Shown piece by piece: positions 8,507 through 17,529 of a stretch of DNA of 64,000 bases. The stretch is taken from the NCBI RefSeq assembly GCF_020150455.1, contig NZ_CP083740.1, forward strand, positions 2,046,001 to 2,110,000. Reading direction: 5' to 3'. A model generated the notes under the pieces. That model was given only the letters and a program-made list of their open reading frames with translations, was not told where the DNA came from and did no database searches. The translations under genes were made by a program, and so were the position numbers. Each line of letters begins with the position of its first letter. Position 1 is the first letter of the stretch. The DNA is from Bremerella sp. TYQ1. Lineage in GTDB: Bacteria > Planctomycetota > Planctomycetia > Pirellulales > Pirellulaceae.

Positions 8507-9280
8507 ATGAAAATCTTGCTGGCGAACGACGATGGCATCTACGCACCTGGCTTGGCGGCCATGGAAAAGGCCCTCCGCACTATTGGCGACGTGACGGTAA
8601 TTGCCCCTGCGACCGAGCAAAGCGGAGTAGGGCACTCGATTACCTTCCTGAGCCCTTTAGTATGTAAAGAGGTTTACGATGGTGATCGCCTCCGCGGTTA
8701 CGCCGTAGAAGGAAGCCCCGCCGACTGCGTGAAACTGGGCGTCGTGGAACTGCTCGACGAGCGGCCTGACTTGATTGTCAGCGGGATCAATGGCGGACTG
8801 AACGCCGGGATTAACGTTCTTTATTCCGGGACTGTTGGGGCGGCAATCGAAGGAGCCTTCTTTGGTATCACCAGCATTGCCGTTTCGCTGGAATGGGATG
8901 AACATGCCCAGTTCGATCGCGCCGCAGAGATGGCCCGGCAAATAATTGTCCAGATACTGGAGAACAAATCTTCTTCGTCCAGGCTGTATAACCTGAACAT
9001 TCCCACCCCCGCTACGAAGCTACCTCCTGGCGAAGCGGAACTGAAAGTCGTGCCAATGGGTGTGGTTCGCTATGGCGAGCACTTCATCAAGCGCAAAGAT
9101 CCCCGAAACCGTGACTATTACTGGGCTACCGGCAATCCGCCGCCGGAACATGGCGAAGAAGAAACCGATCTTTCGGCGCTCGAAAAAGGGTATCTGACCC
9201 TCACGCCGCTTCACTTCGATATGACCGAACGGGCACAAATCGATGAAATGAAGCCTTGGAATCTCCGCGTTCTTGATTAG
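8507..9280 (+). CDS. surE: 5'/3'-nucleotidase SurE
   Basis: SurE removes phosphate from nucleoside 5'- and 3'-monophosphates and short polyphosphate using a divalent metal, in the cytoplasm. The 257 residues match the family. The metal-binding Asp pair is in KILLANDDGIYAPGL (residues 8-9), the Ser in EQSGVGHSIT, and the Asn in SGINGGLNAG. The start is the first residue of the conserved MKILLANDD, with GAGGTGG 7 bases upstream. A C-terminal part of about 60 residues with EHGEEETDLSALEKGYLTLTPL is also typical. It is monocistronic, and the next gene starts over 100 bases later. Confidence 0.95.
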   Translation: MKILLANDDGIYAPGLAAMEKALRTIGDVTVIAPATEQSGVGHSITFLSPLVCKEVYDGDRLRGYAVEGSPADCVKLGVVELLDERPDLIVSGINGGLNAGINVLYSGTVGAAIEGAFFGITSIAVSLEWDEHAQFDRAAEMARQIIVQILENKSSSSRLYNLNIPTPATKLPPGEAELKVVPMGVVRYGEHFIKRKDPRNRDYYWATGNPPPEHGEEETDLSALEKGYLTLTPLHFDMTERAQIDEMKPWNLRVLD

Positions 9281-9397
9281 GGTAGAAGTACCCCGATTCA
9301 CTTTTCAATTTACTACCGGCAATTGAGGCCGGCGTCGAAGTGCGCACTTGTGCGTGGACGGAAGCCACGTCGCTGCGCGTTAAAGATCGACACTGTC

Positions 9398-9907
9398 ATG
9401 TTTGCTCGAAAAGTGATTCTGCGCGGACTTCTGTCCCTTTTAACTGTCGTTGTCTCGGCCGACATTGTCTCGGCGAACGATTGGCTGCTTGCGCCTAGCT
9501 TCTACAGCCACAATCCGGAAACCGGTCAGCGAGCCGTTCAGTATTCGCAGCCGGACCCTGCGTACGTGTACGAAAACCCTTCGTACATGAAGTCTGGCTA
9601 TCACCATCGCCGCTCCACGATCCGAAACGGCGACGGCAGCTTGGATCAGTTCCACGTTGTTGAAGAATGGGGCCGTCCAGTACGTCCGTACGGTGAATGG
9701 GAACGTCCATTCCGTCCTTACTCGGTACCGTACCAACTTTGGGGACCACCCTACGGCGGCTTAGGACCGATCTACCAGAACTACCCTTATCCATATCCTG
9801 CCCCTTACCCAGGGCAAGGCGGTCCAGGCTATGGACCTCCAGGACAAGGAGGCGGTCACGGTGGCCCAGGACACAATGGCGGCCACGGCGGAAATCATTC
9901 CATTTAG
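9398..9907 (+). CDS. Secreted Pro/Gly/Tyr-rich protein of unknown function
   Basis: From the ATG at 9398 the 169-residue product has a standard signal peptide (hydrophobic core LRGLLSLLTVVV, cleavage after about VSA). A middle part rich in Tyr, Trp and Arg follows, including GRPVRPYGEW and ERPFRPYSVP, which read as a short tandem repeat. A Pro/Tyr run leads to a Gly/His-rich tail from about residue 145 with GGHGGPGHNGGHGG. The His-Gly tail could bind metal. No domain is recognised. A frame starting at 9323 exists, but it would put 25 charged residues ahead of the signal peptide. Confidence 0.75.
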   Translation: MFARKVILRGLLSLLTVVVSADIVSANDWLLAPSFYSHNPETGQRAVQYSQPDPAYVYENPSYMKSGYHHRRSTIRNGDGSLDQFHVVEEWGRPVRPYGEWERPFRPYSVPYQLWGPPYGGLGPIYQNYPYPYPAPYPGQGGPGYGPPGQGGGHGGPGHNGGHGGNHSI

Positions 9908-9916
9908 CTAACGTGC

Positions 9917-9944
9917 AAGCCGGCGGAAAACGTTCTGCCGGCTT
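9917..9944. terminator. Hairpin between convergent genes, probable terminator
   Basis: An 8 bp perfect GC-rich stem (9917-9924 with 9937-9944, AAGCCGGC/GCCGGCTT) lies between a plus gene ending at 9907 and a minus gene ending at 9958. Neither side has a proper T run, so termination strength is doubtful. Confidence 0.45.
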
Positions 9945-9957
9945 CGTCGCTTGGCTT

Positions 9958-11376
9958 CTAGTTCGTTTCGGCGAACCAATTCGGTGCGTTGGCGATTGCC
10001 TCTTGATACTTGTCGAGCAGCGCTTTCTTCAGCTCCGCGACCACCTTCGGATGCTCGTCCGCGACGTTGTTCTGCTCTTTCTTATCCTCTGTCAGATTGT
10101 AAAGCTCGAAGGCTTTGAACTTTGCGTTCTTGATCAGCGGGTAGTCTCCCTTTTGATAGGCTGCCCCTGGTTTGACTTCGCCATCGTCCCACAAAGCGAC
10201 CAGCTTCCAATCGCCGTCGCGGACCGCCACTTTGGCGTCGCCGTAGGCCCGATAGTAATGCCAGAAGAGTGGCTTGGTACGCTGAACCGTTTGACCACTG
10301 AGCATGGGCACTAAACTTGTGCCGTCGAGTTTAGAATTGGCCGGGACATCAACGCCAGCCATCTCACAGAACGTCGGCAACAAGTCGAGCGAACAAACAG
10401 GAATGTCTGACTCGCTACCTGGCGAGAGCTTTCCAGGCAACCGAACGATGCCTGGCACGCGAATGCCACCTTCATAAATGTGCAGCTTCATTCCCCGCAG
10501 TTCCCCCGGCGAACCATGCGATCGCCATGCTCTTCCATAGCGATTGAGTGTCTCGGGGCCGTTATCGCTGGTGAAGAAAACCAACGTGTTTTCACGCAAA
10601 TTGAGATCGTCCAGCGTTTTCATCAACTGCCCGACGGCACGATCCATGTTCGTGACATTGGCATAGTACAACGCTTCCCCTTTTTTCTTCGCGTTGGGGT
10701 AGGACTCGACCAATGCTTCCGGCGAATCAATGGGCTCGTGCGGTTCATGAAAAGTCACCAATGCGAAAAATGGTTTCGACTTGTCACGAATATTCGCCAG
10801 CCACTGATCCGCTTCATTGGCGACGACCTGGCACGAGAAGTCATCCGTAGGACCAACAGGCTTCCCATTGCGAACGAAGTTCTTGGGGTTCTTATGCGTA
10901 GGCGCCGCGTTGTTCTGCGTCGCGAACCAATAATCAAAACCAAGATCGTTCGGCTGCGGCTGCTTCGGCGAATTGAATTGGCCGTTGCAGTGCCACTTAC
11001 CAAAGAGCCCTGTTTGATAACCGGCGTCACGCAGCAATTTGGCCACCGTGATTTCATTTGCTTGCACATGCATCGGCGAACCGCCAGGGATCCAATCATA
11101 AATGCCAACCTGCGTGGGTGTTTGCCCGGTGATCAATCCGGCTCGCGATGGCGAACAAACCGGGGCTGCCGCATAACAGGAAGTTAAACGCACGCCTTCG
11201 CTTGCCAGCTGATTCAGATGAGGCGTCTTGATACTTGGGTGCCCATAGCACTCTAAGTCGCCGTAGCCGAGATCATCGCACTGAATTACTAGGAAGTTGG
11301 GACGCTGCTGTGCGGAGACCAACGTCGGCACAGTCAAGAACGCAGCCAGCACTACGCAAAAGAGTCGAGTGTTCAT
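9958..11376 (-). CDS. Secreted arylsulfatase (formylglycine-dependent sulfatase)
   Basis: Hydrolyses sulfate esters, probably on algal polysaccharides, outside the cytoplasm. The 472 residues start with a signal peptide (about 1-22), then the metal-binding QCDDLGYGDLECYGHP. The catalytic motif CSPSRAGLITG follows, where Cys74 is the residue converted to formylglycine. Later blocks FFTSDNGPETL and KLHIYEGGIRVPGIVRLPG are typical of the sulfatase family, and the C-terminal WKLVALWDDGEVKPG and ELYNLTEDKKEQNNVA match the subdomain. An anaerobic or FGE-type maturase must be elsewhere. It is transcribed alone. The substrate cannot be told from the sequence. Confidence 0.93.
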   Translation of the reverse strand: MNTRLFCVVLAAFLTVPTLVSAQQRPNFLVIQCDDLGYGDLECYGHPSIKTPHLNQLASEGVRLTSCYAAAPVCSPSRAGLITGQTPTQVGIYDWIPGGSPMHVQANEITVAKLLRDAGYQTGLFGKWHCNGQFNSPKQPQPNDLGFDYWFATQNNAAPTHKNPKNFVRNGKPVGPTDDFSCQVVANEADQWLANIRDKSKPFFALVTFHEPHEPIDSPEALVESYPNAKKKGEALYYANVTNMDRAVGQLMKTLDDLNLRENTLVFFTSDNGPETLNRYGRAWRSHGSPGELRGMKLHIYEGGIRVPGIVRLPGKLSPGSESDIPVCSLDLLPTFCEMAGVDVPANSKLDGTSLVPMLSGQTVQRTKPLFWHYYRAYGDAKVAVRDGDWKLVALWDDGEVKPGAAYQKGDYPLIKNAKFKAFELYNLTEDKKEQNNVADEHPKVVAELKKALLDKYQEAIANAPNWFAETN

Positions 11377-11455
11377 CAGGAAGATTCAGATGGGGTAGGG
11401 GAGCGCATGGGAACATAAACGAGAATTCCAACATATCGCGCCCGCCGCCTGATTG

Positions 11456-12280
11456 CTACTTTTGCTTCTCGGCATCTTTCGCAAGCCGCTTTTCAACGTC
11501 TCGCTGAGCGATTCCTGCCGTCAGCCACATGTACTCGCTGATACGCGAAGGCCCTGCTTCCAGTAGCTTTCGGTCCGCCGCCATCGCAAGGTATTTGGAT
11601 GCCAGCTTGTCTTGTCCCTCGGCCACATAATACAGACCGACATAAAGAAGCGTATAAAAACGGTACCCAGCTTGAGCTTGCCCCGTCAGCTCGGACTGCT
11701 CCATTTGCTCGAGTAGTTTTTCTGGCGTGGCGTTGCCCCGATAAAGCTCCAGCACTTCCTGGAGCCCAGGTCGCGGATCACGCTCGATCGGAATCAATGT
11801 TTCCCGAGCTTTGGCCAGGCTCTCGGACTTCGCGAGGCAAAGATACCGCCAAACCGAGTTCTCGACGTCCTGATCGTGGTAATTCTGATAGTCGAGAAAC
11901 TGCTGAGCTCCGTCGGCATAGTCGCCTGCGTAGTAGCAGGAAATGCCACGTTCCCACAGGCTGTCCTTTCGATCTGGCTGCAGCTTGATTAACTGATCGA
12001 AATCGTCCACCGATCGACGAAAGTTCTCTGCTTTATAGTTCTCGCAGGCGCGCAGGTAATAAAGCTGAGGCTGCTGTGGCTGGAGCTTAATCAATTGGTC
12101 GAGTACTTGAACCGCTTGGGGGCTGTCGTCCTGAGAAAGGGCTTCGCGAAGTTCCGCGGTTAGCTGTTGTAATCCGTCGGTGTCGCTTTGATCTTGCGCG
12201 ACTCCCACACGTGAAAAGCCAAAAGCCAGACTAAGAATTGCCAAACAGCGGAACAAGTTCGCCAAACTCTCGGTGTACAT
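11456..12280 (-). CDS. Secreted tetratricopeptide-repeat protein
   Basis: The 274-residue protein has a signal peptide (residues 1-28, cleavage near GVAQD) and several helical repeats of TPR character. Examples are QAVQVLDQLIKLQPQQPQLYYLRACENYKAENFRR-type units at about 55-130 and YYAGDYADGAQQFLDYQNY. TPR units usually mediate protein-protein contacts, so this is likely a periplasmic scaffold. Its 5' end overlaps by 50 bases the 3' end of an upstream frame at 12231-12686 on the same strand, suggesting translational coupling if that frame is real. No partner can be named. Confidence 0.85.
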   Translation of the reverse strand: MYTESLANLFRCLAILSLAFGFSRVGVAQDQSDTDGLQQLTAELREALSQDDSPQAVQVLDQLIKLQPQQPQLYYLRACENYKAENFRRSVDDFDQLIKLQPDRKDSLWERGISCYYAGDYADGAQQFLDYQNYHDQDVENSVWRYLCLAKSESLAKARETLIPIERDPRPGLQEVLELYRGNATPEKLLEQMEQSELTGQAQAGYRFYTLLYVGLYYVAEGQDKLASKYLAMAADRKLLEAGPSRISEYMWLTAGIAQRDVEKRLAKDAEKQK

Positions 12281-12686
12281 CTTGGACGATCCTTTGCAGC
12301 GGTTTTCTCCGGATTCGTCGCTGGGCTTCCTCTAAGAGACACCAGCGGTACCGGAAATCGACAGGTTCCGTCGCTTCAGGATGCTTGCCAACATATTGAA
12401 AGACGTGGGCCCGAATGACACCAGGCTCTTCATTTCGAGATCGGCGAAGCGTTGCGACATGCTGCGATGCTAGCGGAGAAACCTTCATGTGCCAACGCGC
12501 TTGAATCACATCAGGGATCGGAATCGCTTCCTCGCGCGCCGAAACCAGGAACTCTGGAAACCCCCAGCGTGCTGACTGTTGGTCCGATTTCAACCAGAAT
12601 TCGATTCCGAGGGGCGTTCTTCGAACGACCACAGCGCAGATCCATTTTCCTTGGGGCATTCGAGGTCGATTACGCGAAAAGTCCAA
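12231..12686 (-). CDS. Possible NUDIX-like protein, uncertain start
   Basis: A 151-codon frame whose interior reads like a real protein: KWICAVVVRRTPLGIEFWL near the N-terminus, then a C-terminal FRYRWCLLEEAQRRIRRKPLQRIVQDV that recalls NUDIX-domain beta and helix elements. The full NUDIX box (GX5EX7REUXEEXGU) is not visible, so activity is doubtful. The frame opens with TTG without a ribosome binding site; an ATG at 12657-12659 is another choice. It overlaps the TPR gene by 50 bases. It may instead be a chance frame, and I give it about even odds. Confidence 0.4.
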   Translation of the reverse strand: MDFSRNRPRMPQGKWICAVVVRRTPLGIEFWLKSDQQSARWGFPEFLVSAREEAIPIPDVIQARWHMKVSPLASQHVATLRRSRNEEPGVIRAHVFQYVGKHPEATEPVDFRYRWCLLEEAQRRIRRKPLQRIVQDVHREFGELVPLFGNS

Positions 12687-13414
12687 CGGAGCAAAGCCAT
12701 TTCACACAGTCCCACAGAGGGACCCCCTAAAATGGTACTGAACCTTTCTGATATCGGCAACGATTTAGATCGGCAATCAAGATTTTTCTTTAAAACACCC
12801 ACCTCACGGAGGGAGAATCTCGTAGGCCAACCCCAGCGATAGCAGCGATATCACTTTGCGACTAAATGTCCCGCATCTGTCAGATTTTATTGGTGGGCCA
12901 GCAACCGATCTGGATGGCAAGCGTTCAAACCTCCCAAACTGTGCGAGAATGCCCCATCGAAACAATAGCCAAAGGGTGAAATAGTTCACACAAAGAGTCG
13001 CACGCCCCCTGTTTGTACGCCTTTATCGGCTTGATGCCACGGAATTGACCAATTCCGATCCGGATTTCGCCTATTAGGCAGAGGGGCGACGACTCAACGC
13101 CGGTGCTAGCAGCGGGTGAAATCGAGCGATTTTGATCTCACTTTGACCGTAGCTTCTCAAATTAAGACAGCGTGTCGGCCAAGCACCTCTTTTTCTTTAG
13201 CGAAACTGAGAATATTTTCAGGGTCGCAAGTTATTGATGATTAGTGACTTACGAAAAAGTGTGCAATACACCCGACACTTTTGTTGGCATTCGGCCCTTG
13301 AGTTGCACTAAGGGCGAGCAGGAGAGGGCACTCGACGCACGGGGCGACGAGACCTCACCAAGGCCCAAATCGGTCAAGACGATCCAAATCAATCCGCCAA
13401 GGAGGAGTGAGGTC
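12687..13414. other. Intergenic region upstream of csrA
   Basis: No gene is supported in these 728 bases; short frames on either strand lack ribosome binding sites. The last 150 bases form the probable csrA leader and contain GGA triplets at 13321-13323 and 13401-13406, the core of CsrA binding sites. A frame upstream of and in phase with csrA (from 13244) is judged non-coding because the family start is at 13415. Confidence 0.5.
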
Positions 13415-13642
13415 ATGTTAGTTCTGAGTCGTAAAGTTGGTGATTCCATCAAGATCGGTGACAACATCGAGATCGTGGTCAATCGTATCTCCGGTAACCG
13501 CGTCACGATTGGTGTCGATGCACCGAAAGACGTCCGCATTTTGCGTGGCGAGGTGGAACTCGAACTCGATGACGATGCCGTGCTCGCTCTGAGTAGCCTG
13601 ATGGGCTCCACTCAAGTTGATTACAGCCACTCGGCAAGCTAA
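13415..13642 (+). CDS. csrA: Carbon storage regulator CsrA (first copy)
   Basis: CsrA dimers bind GGA motifs in mRNA leaders and control translation and stability. The 75 residues start with the invariant MLVLSRKVGDSI and contain the RNA-binding VTIGVDAPKDVRILRGEVE, so the core is intact. The C-terminal tail is acidic (ELELDDDAVLAL). The start is fixed by the family and by AGGAGG at 13400-13405, 9 bases upstream. That ribosome binding site is itself a GGAGGA motif, so autorepression is plausible. A second csrA lies on the opposite strand at 17155-17529. Confidence 0.95.
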   Translation: MLVLSRKVGDSIKIGDNIEIVVNRISGNRVTIGVDAPKDVRILRGEVELELDDDAVLALSSLMGSTQVDYSHSAS

Positions 13643-13710
13643 GCCTAATTCCCCACGCCGCCACACAACCACACTGTTGCCAACAGTAACTGCGGCGTTG
13701 GGGGACCATG

Positions 13711-14841
13711 TCAACTTTTGTCGGGCTTGCTTTCATTACGATGAAGCCGCTCGAGGCCTCTTGATATCCAATTTCTGATCCAATCGGTAGCGTCGTGATT
13801 CTGTAAAATAGGGTGATGCAGAATTACGGTTCTCAGTCTGGCGTCGTCAGCATGAGTTAGCTTGCCGTTTTTTCGGGCTTGGGACGTTGGCCGTTTAGTA
13901 AAACCATGAAATCCGCTCGCCAGCGGAAGTTGTTGATGTTCGCTATGCCCGGTCAGCCACTGGGCCGTGTGAAAATCAGACGCAAGCCATCCATGCTTGT
14001 AAAATGCTGGTTCGGCTTCCGTCGGTATCTCTACCGGGGTAAGAACGTCATTCAAATGGCTCATGCGTTCGCGTAGCCGGCGTACGTTTTCCCATCGTAT
14101 CTTTGTTGTCTCAGGCAACTGCTTTAGCTGTGGTATCAACACGGCCGCTTGCAACTCGCTAAGTGGAAATGCGTGATTGCCACGTTCGCAGAATATCTTT
14201 GCGCGCTGACACACATCGGCCCGATTGGTGAGGATCGCTCCTCCGCGCCCCGCTGTTAGCAGTTTGCTCCCCCCGAAGCTGAGCACTCCCACATCGCCAA
14301 ATGTTCCCAGCTTCTTACCCTTAAAGCTCCCTCCAGTTGCCTGACAAGCATCTTCTACCACGGCGATTCCACGTCGATGAGCCATTTCGCAAATGGACGG
14401 CATATTGGCGATGCCTCCATGTAGGTGCGAAACGACCACGGCCGACGTCTTCTCTGTGATAGCATCTTCAATTGCTTCCGCTTCCAAGCACCATGTACGC
14501 GGATTGATGTCGACCAAAACGGGAAATTGTCCTGAATCTTGGATCGCTCGGAAATTGCCGGGGAAGTCGTAGGCGGCCAGAATCACCTCGGAATCTGGCG
14601 GCAAGTTCAAACCTCGCAGGGCGATTTGCACCGCGATCGTTCCTGATGCACACGTCAAAACGGATCGAACGTCGTGAAACGTGGCGAGATCAGATTCAAG
14701 CTGTTCGACATTCGGCCCGTGATAGCGTCCCCAGCTACCGTCTTGGTATGCCTTCAGCAATGCTTCGCGAATCGCCTCGTCTTCGGCGGGAGGCCACACA
14801 TTCCATTGCGGATCAAAGGGGGGTAATTCGCTTAGATCCAT
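13711..14841 (-). CDS. DegT/DnrJ/EryC1/StrS-family aminotransferase
   Basis: A PLP enzyme of the nucleotide-sugar aminotransferase family, 376 residues from the chosen start (MDLSELPPFDPQWNVWP). Visible motifs are the N-terminal LESDLATFHDVRSVLTCASGTIAVQIAL (cofactor phosphate contact), VEDACQATGGSFKGKKLGTFGDVG, and the Schiff-base Lys in SFGGSKLLTAGRGG. ERGNHAFPLSELQAAVL follows, as in the family. Family members transaminate keto-sugars for surface glycans or antibiotics, or act as regulators. No sugar-biosynthesis partner is near, so the substrate is unknown. Upstream in-frame codons up to 15000 would overlap the divergent lipoprotein gene and are not used. Confidence 0.88.
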   Translation of the reverse strand: MDLSELPPFDPQWNVWPPAEDEAIREALLKAYQDGSWGRYHGPNVEQLESDLATFHDVRSVLTCASGTIAVQIALRGLNLPPDSEVILAAYDFPGNFRAIQDSGQFPVLVDINPRTWCLEAEAIEDAITEKTSAVVVSHLHGGIANMPSICEMAHRRGIAVVEDACQATGGSFKGKKLGTFGDVGVLSFGGSKLLTAGRGGAILTNRADVCQRAKIFCERGNHAFPLSELQAAVLIPQLKQLPETTKIRWENVRRLRERMSHLNDVLTPVEIPTEAEPAFYKHGWLASDFHTAQWLTGHSEHQQLPLASGFHGFTKRPTSQARKNGKLTHADDARLRTVILHHPILQNHDATDWIRNWISRGLERLHRNESKPDKS

Positions 14842-15020
14842 AATGGTTTTCTCCCAGGCCATTCCGCTCCAGCGGGTGGTTTTTCCAGCTATCTCACATT
14901 GACGTACTTTTGTCGATCTTTGTATTGTCTTCCGGCCTCTTGCCATGTCCAGCGTGGGATATGGCTTCTTGGCGCGATCGCCCCTGGAGTTTTCAACCAC
15001 ACGAATCGAGTTCGCGTTCC

Positions 15021-17126
15021 ATGATCCGTTCCCAAAACTGCATCATGCCAGCTCGCGTTGCGGCACTTGTGCGCGCAAAACGATGTTGCTCGAGCGTACT
15101 TCTTATCGTGCTTCTTGTTTCCACCGGGTGTGCCACGCAAAAGTGGGCAAACGTCCGCAAGACATCTTCCAATCCGCTGGAAGGTCCACTGAAATTGATG
15201 TCGTACGGTGGCCCTCAAGTTACCGATCGCACCCGCCAATCGCTGCGAGTTCTCGACCTCGAGAAGTATGCCGACGGCAGCTATGAAGAAGGCCTGGCCG
15301 AGCTGGCCAAAGTGATCGAAAGTGAACCGACGGCGGACAACTTGTATACGTTTGCCGAGCTTTCCTACATTGCGGCCGAACGCGCCGAGAACCTGGGAAA
15401 GAAGGCAACCGCACTCGAACTATACGCCGGCAGTGTTTCGCACGCCTACTACTTCTTGTTTGAATGCAAGGATGGAGTCAGCGCCGACGGCTACGATCCA
15501 CGTTTTCGCCAGGCATGTGATATCTACAACAAGTCGCTTGAGGGTTCGCTGCGGCTGGTCAAAGCACAAGGTCGCCTGAAACAAGGCGAAACCTATCGCA
15601 TCAAAACCCCCAACCATGTGTTCCATGTCTCGCTCGATACCGTGGGCCGCTGGAAAGACACGCAGTTCCAAGACTTCAAGTTTACGTCCGACTATGAAGT
15701 GGAAGGGCTCAAGAATCAGCATCGCCAATATGGTTTAGGCGTTCCGCTGATTGCCGAGTGCAAGGACAATCCGCCGAAGGCTCCAGGGGCGAACTACTTC
15801 CCGCCGAATCTTACGTTCGCGCTTACTGCATTTTTGCAGGTCGAGCATACGCCGCAAATCGATCCGGAAACGAAGAAGAGCATTCACTACTGTAAGATCC
15901 TGCTCTACGATCCGTTGGAACAGCCTGAGATTGAAATCCACGGCAAGAAGATTCCTTTCGAAGCCGACATCAGCACGCCGCTGGCCTATTTGCTCGACTC
16001 GAGTACCGTCTCGCAAACTTACCTGGCGACGCTGGGGATGCTTACGCCAGGCGAGCAACAAGAGAAACGCGGCATTTACATGCTCGAGCCATACGATCCG
16101 AAGAAGATTCCTGTGATGATGGTTCACGGCTTGTGGTCCAGTCCGATGACATGGCTGGAAATGTTCAACGATCTGCGAGCCCAGCCCGAGATCCGCGACA
16201 ACTACCAGTTTTGGTTCTATCTCTATCCGACCGGTCAGCCATTCTGGATTTCCTCCGCACAGTTCCGCTCTGACTTGAATGCCATGCGAGCAGAACTCGA
16301 TCCGCATCATACGGCACTAGCACTCGATCAAATGGTGCTTGTCGGTCACAGCATGGGCGGTCTCGTTTCTCGGATGCAAACCATTGAAAGCCAAAACGAT
16401 TTCTGGCACTTGGTATCGGATCGGTCGCCGAGCGAGCTACAAGGTAGCCCGGAAGACACGCAAGCATTGAAAGAGTTACTTTTCTTCGAGCCCAATACAT
16501 CGGTTCGTCGCGTCATTACGATGGGGACACCACATCGCGGAAGTGACTTTGCAAACTCGACAACACGCTGGCTCGGCAAGAATTTGATCGTGCTTCCCAG
16601 CTTTGTGACCGGCAGCAGCAATCGCCTGGTGAAAGCAAACCCGGGCTTCTTCCGCAATCGAGAGCTGCTAGAGATCAGTACCAGCGTCGACTCGCTCGCG
16701 CCAGACTCTCCGGTGTTGCCTGAGATTTTAGACGCACCGAAGGCACCATGGGTGAAGTATCACACGGTGATCGGGGTGGTCGATCAAGAGACGTGGCTAG
16801 GCTATTTCTCAGGGCGTAGCGACGGGATCGTGAAGTACGAAAGTGCTCGGTTAGACGAAGCGGTTTCCGAAAAGATCGTCACCGCGGATCACAATACCGT
16901 GCATCGCAATCCGCAAAGCGTATTAGAAGTGCGACGCATCTTGAGGGAGCACGTTCAGCAGTTGCGGCAGGAATATTACAGCTCTCTTCAACAGCCGGAC
17001 ATTGAACCGTTTACCAGTTCTCAAATCATGCCGGCCAGTCATCTGGCCCCAGTCGAGCGGATGCCTTCGCAGCCATCCAACTCCTTAAGGCCAAGCATCT
17101 ATACGACTCCCCCGTCGCCAAACTGA
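15021..17126 (+). CDS. Large lipoprotein with alpha/beta-hydrolase (lipase-like) domain
   Basis: About 700 residues. A lipoprotein signal with the lipobox VSTGC ends about 35 residues from the chosen ATG; an ATG at 15045 is equally possible. Residues 60-330 form a novel-looking N-terminal region of helical then beta character. The alpha/beta-hydrolase follows: HGLWSSPMTW (oxyanion loop), the nucleophile elbow GHSMGG (Ser444), and MGTPHRGSDFANS. The late His is probably in VTADHNTVHRNP. It is likely anchored to a membrane facing the periplasm and acting on an ester substrate. The Pro/Ser-rich last 50 residues look disordered. The gene is divergent from the DegT gene. Confidence 0.85.
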   Translation: MIRSQNCIMPARVAALVRAKRCCSSVLLIVLLVSTGCATQKWANVRKTSSNPLEGPLKLMSYGGPQVTDRTRQSLRVLDLEKYADGSYEEGLAELAKVIESEPTADNLYTFAELSYIAAERAENLGKKATALELYAGSVSHAYYFLFECKDGVSADGYDPRFRQACDIYNKSLEGSLRLVKAQGRLKQGETYRIKTPNHVFHVSLDTVGRWKDTQFQDFKFTSDYEVEGLKNQHRQYGLGVPLIAECKDNPPKAPGANYFPPNLTFALTAFLQVEHTPQIDPETKKSIHYCKILLYDPLEQPEIEIHGKKIPFEADISTPLAYLLDSSTVSQTYLATLGMLTPGEQQEKRGIYMLEPYDPKKIPVMMVHGLWSSPMTWLEMFNDLRAQPEIRDNYQFWFYLYPTGQPFWISSAQFRSDLNAMRAELDPHHTALALDQMVLVGHSMGGLVSRMQTIESQNDFWHLVSDRSPSELQGSPEDTQALKELLFFEPNTSVRRVITMGTPHRGSDFANSTTRWLGKNLIVLPSFVTGSSNRLVKANPGFFRNRELLEISTSVDSLAPDSPVLPEILDAPKAPWVKYHTVIGVVDQETWLGYFSGRSDGIVKYESARLDEAVSEKIVTADHNTVHRNPQSVLEVRRILREHVQQLRQEYYSSLQQPDIEPFTSSQIMPASHLAPVERMPSQPSNSLRPSIYTTPPSPN

Positions 17127-17145
17127 GCGTAAGCAGGGGAGTCGT
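17103..17145. terminator. Hairpin terminator between lipase and second csrA
   Basis: A 10 bp perfect stem (17103-17112 with 17136-17145, ACGACTCCCC/GGGGAGTCGT) spans the TGA stop of the lipoprotein gene and is followed by CTCTTCC. It lies between convergent genes. The T run is weak, so it is rated moderate. Confidence 0.5.
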
Positions 17146-17154
17146 CTCTTCCAA

Positions 17155-17529
17155 CTAACCCACCGAGTTTGCAGCCCGGGCAGCTAGGAAATCTCGCATG
17201 CTGGCGGCACGTGGCGACTCGTTGCGGTGCCCTTCAGAGGCTTCTGGCTTCACGCGAAACGAGAGGACGCGATAGTCTTCTTTGGCTTGAGCGGAAGAAC
17301 CAACCGTTGCCGACTCAATTTGATCGATTCGAGCAGTCGTTGCTTTAGGCTCAGGTTCTTCGGCAGGAGCAGGCTCTTCTTCAGGTTCCAGTTCCGCACG
17401 AACAATCTTGACGTCGTTCGGGGCTTCGATACCGATGCGAACCGTGTTTCCCTTCACCTTCAAGATGGTGACAGTCACGCCTTCGCCGATTTGGATTTGC
17501 TGCTGCTGCTTACGAGTCAGAACTAACAT
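17155..17529 (-). CDS. csrA: CsrA paralogue with long C-terminal extension
   Basis: Residues 1-49 are a full CsrA core (MLVLTRKQQQQIQIGEGVTV, then VRIGIEAPNDVKIVRAEL). Unlike the 75-residue first copy, it continues to 124 residues with a disordered Glu/Pro stretch (EPEEEPAPAEEPEPKA) and a basic tail (FRVKPEASEGHRNESPRAASMRDFLAARA). The extension may alter RNA affinity or bind a partner. GGAG (complement of 17539-17542) sits 9 bases before the ATG inside ACGGAGTG, close to the CsrA consensus, so cross- or autoregulation is possible. It converges with the lipoprotein gene. Confidence 0.92.
   Translation of the reverse strand: MLVLTRKQQQQIQIGEGVTVTILKVKGNTVRIGIEAPNDVKIVRAELEPEEEPAPAEEPEPKATTARIDQIESATVGSSAQAKEDYRVLSFRVKPEASEGHRNESPRAASMRDFLAARAANSVG

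Noticed and set aside
8163..8546. Two minus-strand frames of about 60 codons between DUF1559 and surE
   Set aside because: No ribosome binding sites or recognisable protein patterns; one overlaps surE.
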